Shown piece after piece: positions 59,746 through 64,000 of a stretch of DNA of 64,000 nucleotides. The notes beneath the pieces were generated by a model. It did not search any database, had not been told where the DNA came from, and saw nothing but the letters and a program-made list of their open reading frames with translations. The translations under genes were made by a program, and so were the position numbers. The stretch's first letter is position 1; each line of letters opens with the position of its first letter. This DNA comes from VRUE01 sp963701265 (GTDB taxonomy: Bacteria; Actinomycetota; Thermoleophilia; Solirubrobacterales; 70-9): contig OY969581.1 in the NCBI GenBank assembly GCA_963701265.1, positions 1,550,001-1,614,000 of the forward strand, written 5' to 3'.

Positions 59746-61968
59746 ATGCTAGACTGCCGCACTCTCTTGGCGGGCGAACGCAGCAAGCCGCGCCTCAAGA
59801 AGCTACGCATCCTCTTCGTCGTACTGGGGCTAGGCGTGCTGGGGCTTGTCTCGATGGTATTCGGGATGATGGCCGCTGTCTCACGAGACCTCCCGGCGAT
59901 TTACGACTTCGCCCAGTACAAGGCCGCGAAGAACAGTGAGGTCTTCGATGCCTCCGGCGAACCGATCGGGACGCTGACCAGCGACCAGAACAAGATCCTG
60001 CTCACCTCGGGACAGATCTCGCCGAACATCAAGAACGCCGTGGTCTCAATCGAGGACTCGCGCTTCTACGAGCACAGCGGCGTCGACTTCCAGGGCATCG
60101 GCAGGGCCCTGGTCAAGGACATCCTCAGTCAGAGCGCCGCCCAGGGCGCCTCGACGATCACCGAGCAGTTCGTCAAGAACGCGTTGGAAGCCCAGAGTCA
60201 GCGCACCCTCTTCGTCAAGTTTCGCGAGGCGGCGCTCGCCTACCGGCTCGAGCGCCACTGGTCCAAGGACAAGATCCTCACCGAGTACCTCAACACGATC
60301 TACTTCGGCGAGGGCGCCTACGGGATCGAGGCGGCCGCCCGCACCTACTTCGGCAAGGCCCACCCCGGCTGCGGCACCCCGAACGAGCCCTGCGCCTCGG
60401 TGCTGGAGCCCTGGGAGGCGGCGACCCTGGCGGCGATCATCGCCTCCCCCTCGGCCTACGACCCCAAGGTCTATCCCGAAAACTCGCTCTCGCGGCGCAA
60501 CCTCGTGCTCGAAAAGATGTACGAACAGGACTACATCACCCGCGAACAGCTCGAAGAAGGAAGCCAGCAGGCGCTTCCCTCACCCGACGACATCGAACCC
60601 CCCACGCTCGACTCGAGGGCGCCTTACTTCACCGCCTGGCTGCGCCAGCAGCTGGTCGAACGCTACGGCGCGGCCAAGGCCTTCTTCGGCGGCCTGAAAG
60701 TCAAGTCAACGCTCGACCTGCGCCTGCAGGGCGCCGCCGAAGAAGCGGTCAACTCCTACCTCGGCTACTCGCCGGCAACCGCCTCGGTGGTGGTGATCGA
60801 CAACAAGAACGCGGGCGTCAAGGCAATGGTCGGCGGCCCCAACTTCGCGACCAAGCCGTTCAACCTCGCCACCCAGGGCCAGCGCCAGCCCGGTTCCTCG
60901 ATCAAGCCCTTCATCCTGCTGACGGCGCTGGAAGAGGGAATCTCGCCGTACACGACCTACGAATCGGCGGAACAGGAATTCAGCTACGGCAAGAACGGCC
61001 AGGAAACCTTCGTCGTCACCAACGACGAGGGGGCCTACGCCGGCACCACTGACATAGCGTCGGCGACGACCTACTCCGACAACTCGGTCTACGCGCAGCT
61101 GGCACTCGAAGGGCTGAAAGGCAACACGGTCCAGGACAGGACTCAATCAATCGCGGCAACCATCCACAAGATGGGCTACGCCGACCCGATCTCGACCAAC
61201 CCGGCGATGGTCCTGGGCGGGATCGACCCCGGCGTGACGCCGTTGGGATGGACCTACGCCTACACGACGCTCGCCAACGATGGCGATCGGGTCAGCGGCA
61301 CCCTGGCGGCGCGGCCCGGCGACAGCCCGGTCGCCTATACCCAGGTCACCGACCAGGACGACCACACGATCAAGGACGGCGACAACGACTCGACCCACAA
61401 ACAGGTCATCTCCGAAGGCGTCGCCCAGGAAGCCAAGGGCATCCTCGAAACCGTGGTCAGCAACGGCACCGGCACGAACGCCAACATCGGCGCCTCGGGC
61501 CAGTGGGGAAAGACCGGGACCACCGAGAACAACGGCGACGCCTGGTTCTGCGGCGCCACCGAAGAAGTCACCGCCTGCGTCTGGGTCGGCTACGCCGACA
61601 CCGTGACCTCGATGAGCACCCTCTACAACGGCGGCCCCGTTATGGGCGGCACCTTCCCCGCCCTGATCTGGGCCAGCGTGATCTCGGCCTGGGAAGAGAT
61701 CAAGGCCGAACGGGCGGCGGAAGCAAAAGAAGACAAGGACAAGAGGGCCGACGAGGGCGACTCCGGCTCGTCGTCATCTTCCCCCTCCTACACGGCACCC
61801 GAATCGTCCACCGAAACGGAAACCGAAGCAGCGCCCGAAGAAAGCGAAGCGAGCGAACCGGCCGCCCCGGAAGAAACCCCGGAAGCCGCCGAACCTGCCG
61901 AACCGGCAGAACCCACTCCCAGCGAACCGGCGGCGCCCTCGAGCGGCGGCGGCGTTACCGCCGGATAA
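59746..61968 (+). CDS. Class A penicillin-binding protein (transglycosylase/transpeptidase)
   Basis: A 740-residue bifunctional peptidoglycan synthase. A cytoplasmic N-terminus and one membrane anchor (about 24-46) lead to a GT51 transglycosylase with catalytic Glu in VSIEDSRFYEHSGVDF and QGASTITEQFVKNAL. The transpeptidase domain has SxxK in GSSIKPF, the SxN triad as TYSDNSVY and KTG in GKTGTTENN. The last 75 residues are a Ser/Glu/Pro/Ala-rich tail, with no PASTA domain. The start ATG 59746 is only seven bases from the divergent tyrS start; TTG 59767 is an alternative. Confidence 0.93.
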   Translation: MLDCRTLLAGERSKPRLKKLRILFVVLGLGVLGLVSMVFGMMAAVSRDLPAIYDFAQYKAAKNSEVFDASGEPIGTLTSDQNKILLTSGQISPNIKNAVVSIEDSRFYEHSGVDFQGIGRALVKDILSQSAAQGASTITEQFVKNALEAQSQRTLFVKFREAALAYRLERHWSKDKILTEYLNTIYFGEGAYGIEAAARTYFGKAHPGCGTPNEPCASVLEPWEAATLAAIIASPSAYDPKVYPENSLSRRNLVLEKMYEQDYITREQLEEGSQQALPSPDDIEPPTLDSRAPYFTAWLRQQLVERYGAAKAFFGGLKVKSTLDLRLQGAAEEAVNSYLGYSPATASVVVIDNKNAGVKAMVGGPNFATKPFNLATQGQRQPGSSIKPFILLTALEEGISPYTTYESAEQEFSYGKNGQETFVVTNDEGAYAGTTDIASATTYSDNSVYAQLALEGLKGNTVQDRTQSIAATIHKMGYADPISTNPAMVLGGIDPGVTPLGWTYAYTTLANDGDRVSGTLAARPGDSPVAYTQVTDQDDHTIKDGDNDSTHKQVISEGVAQEAKGILETVVSNGTGTNANIGASGQWGKTGTTENNGDAWFCGATEEVTACVWVGYADTVTSMSTLYNGGPVMGGTFPALIWASVISAWEEIKAERAAEAKEDKDKRADEGDSGSSSSSPSYTAPESSTETETEAAPEESEASEPAAPEETPEAAEPAEPAEPTPSEPAAPSSGGGVTAG

Positions 61969-62562
61969 GCGGCCGCGACGCGTAGGGGTTGTCGGCGGCG
62001 CAGAAGCGCCAGGGCCGCTCGACGGCTTTGGTGATGCCGATCCGAGGGCCCGTGAGGACCTCCAGCTCGGATCCGGGCTTGGGCGGCAGCAAGAGGAACG
62101 GATCGCGGCTCAGGTCGGCCTCATTCTGCTCGAGGCCGATTCCCAGCGCCTCGGTCAGCTTGCCCGGCCCGGAGCAGAGCTCGCGCTCGGGTCGCTCGCC
62201 GCGGCGCGTCCGCATCTGCTCGAGGCCGGCCGTCGGCTGCAGTGCCCGGATCAGCACCGCCGCCGCCTCGCCCTCCGGCTCGGCGACGAAGTTGAGCAGG
62301 CTGTGGATGCCGTAGGAGAGGTAGACGTATGCCCGCCCCGGCGGACCGAATAGAACCTCGGTTCGATCGGTCAGGCCGACGTAGGCATGACAGGCGGGGT
62401 CGTCGCGCTCGTAGCTCTCGGTCTCGACGATCGTGCCGCCGCAGCCGGCGAAGAAGAGGCGGCAGCCGATCAGCTCGCGGGCTACCAGGTGAACCGAGCG
62501 GTTGAAGAAATCGACCCCGAGCCGTTGCTCGGCCAACTTCGAGGAACCCTTTGCCCCAGCGC

Positions 62563-62566
<4 letters not shown>
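61955..62566 (-). CDS. DNA-3-methyladenine glycosylase, Aag/MPG type
   Basis: This is a base-excision glycosylase for alkylated or deaminated purines. The 203 residues have VARELIGCRLFF, the catalytic region VETESYERDDPACHAYVG with the Glu, GRAYVYLSYGIHSLLNFVAE and LCSGPGKLTEALGI. Length is normal. The C-terminus overlaps the end of the convergent PBP gene by 14 bases, and its start overlaps argH by four. Confidence 0.94.
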
Positions 62567-63954
<1,388 letters not shown>

Positions 63955-64000
63955 GGAGCGGGCGATTATTCCTTGATCGCGCTCTGGCCGAGTGCGCTGG

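Overview
The window is a gapless stretch of a GC-rich chromosome. It holds about 64 protein genes, one complete 16S-23S-5S rRNA operon and no mobile element, CRISPR array or tRNA gene that I can find. Four things point to a deep-branching actinobacterium, most likely class Thermoleophilia (Solirubrobacterales or relatives): the frequent GTG/TTG starts, the gene families (MurT/GatD, SepF, an FHA/MerR pair, an RsiG-like protein, WS/DGAT, a VKOR-DsbA pair), an actinobacterial-type SOS box (TCGAAC-N4-GTTCGA), and gene order. The placement is inference; the 16S gene at about 56748-58291 would settle it.

Layout. 1-1588 (+): hflX (truncated by the window edge) and dut. 1585-5304 (-): a tight operon of lipid kinase, murT, a methyltransferase and gatD, that is, lipid II amidation with an extra methyltransferase inserted. 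5335-14521: oxidative-folding and redox genes (cyclophilin, Bcp peroxiredoxin, VKOR, DsbA-like, CcdA) mixed with methyltransferases, an SDR, a thiolase-like protein and a FUSC transporter. 14531-26711: small unknown proteins, dinB, WS/DGAT, a secreted metallopeptidase, nadE, a thioesterase, a helix-turn-helix/membrane protein, an alkyl-DHAP-synthase-like flavoenzyme, SRPBCC, and a regulatory trio (MerR, zinc-ribbon FHA, RsiG-like).

26803-37460 (-) is a long housekeeping operon, transcribed rpsB-tsf-pyrH-frr-uppS-cdsA-dxr-rseP-ispG-proS-pgsA, joining translation, MEP isoprenoids, undecaprenyl carrier and phospholipid synthesis. 37594-43021 (-) is a division/envelope cluster (CCA-type nucleotidyltransferase, pgeF, yggS, sepF, proC, yggT, lspA, rluD). 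The rluD gene is frameshifted at a C6 run and preceded by a long palindrome. 43046-43897 (+) is a polysaccharide deacetylase. 43901-49533 (-) is a compact histidine operon, hisZ-hisG-hisD-hisB-hisH-hisA-hisF, and murA (with Asp in place of the catalytic Cys) lies just upstream. 50893-53338 (+) holds two membrane-anchored alpha/beta hydrolases around a 65-codon ORF whose start codon lies inside a perfect SOS box. 53306-58583 (-) is the rRNA operon with boxA sites, processing stems and a terminator that lies inside the facing coding sequence. 58584-63954 contains tyrS, a class A penicillin-binding protein, a 3-methyladenine glycosylase and argH.

Many genes overlap by 1, 4 or 8 bases (TGATG, ATGA, GTGA), so translational coupling is common. 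The observations most worth following are the SOS-box small ORF, the RsiG-like protein, the methyltransferase between murT and gatD, the HTH-membrane-ectodomain protein, the extended ribosomal protein S2 and the broken rluD with its palindrome.
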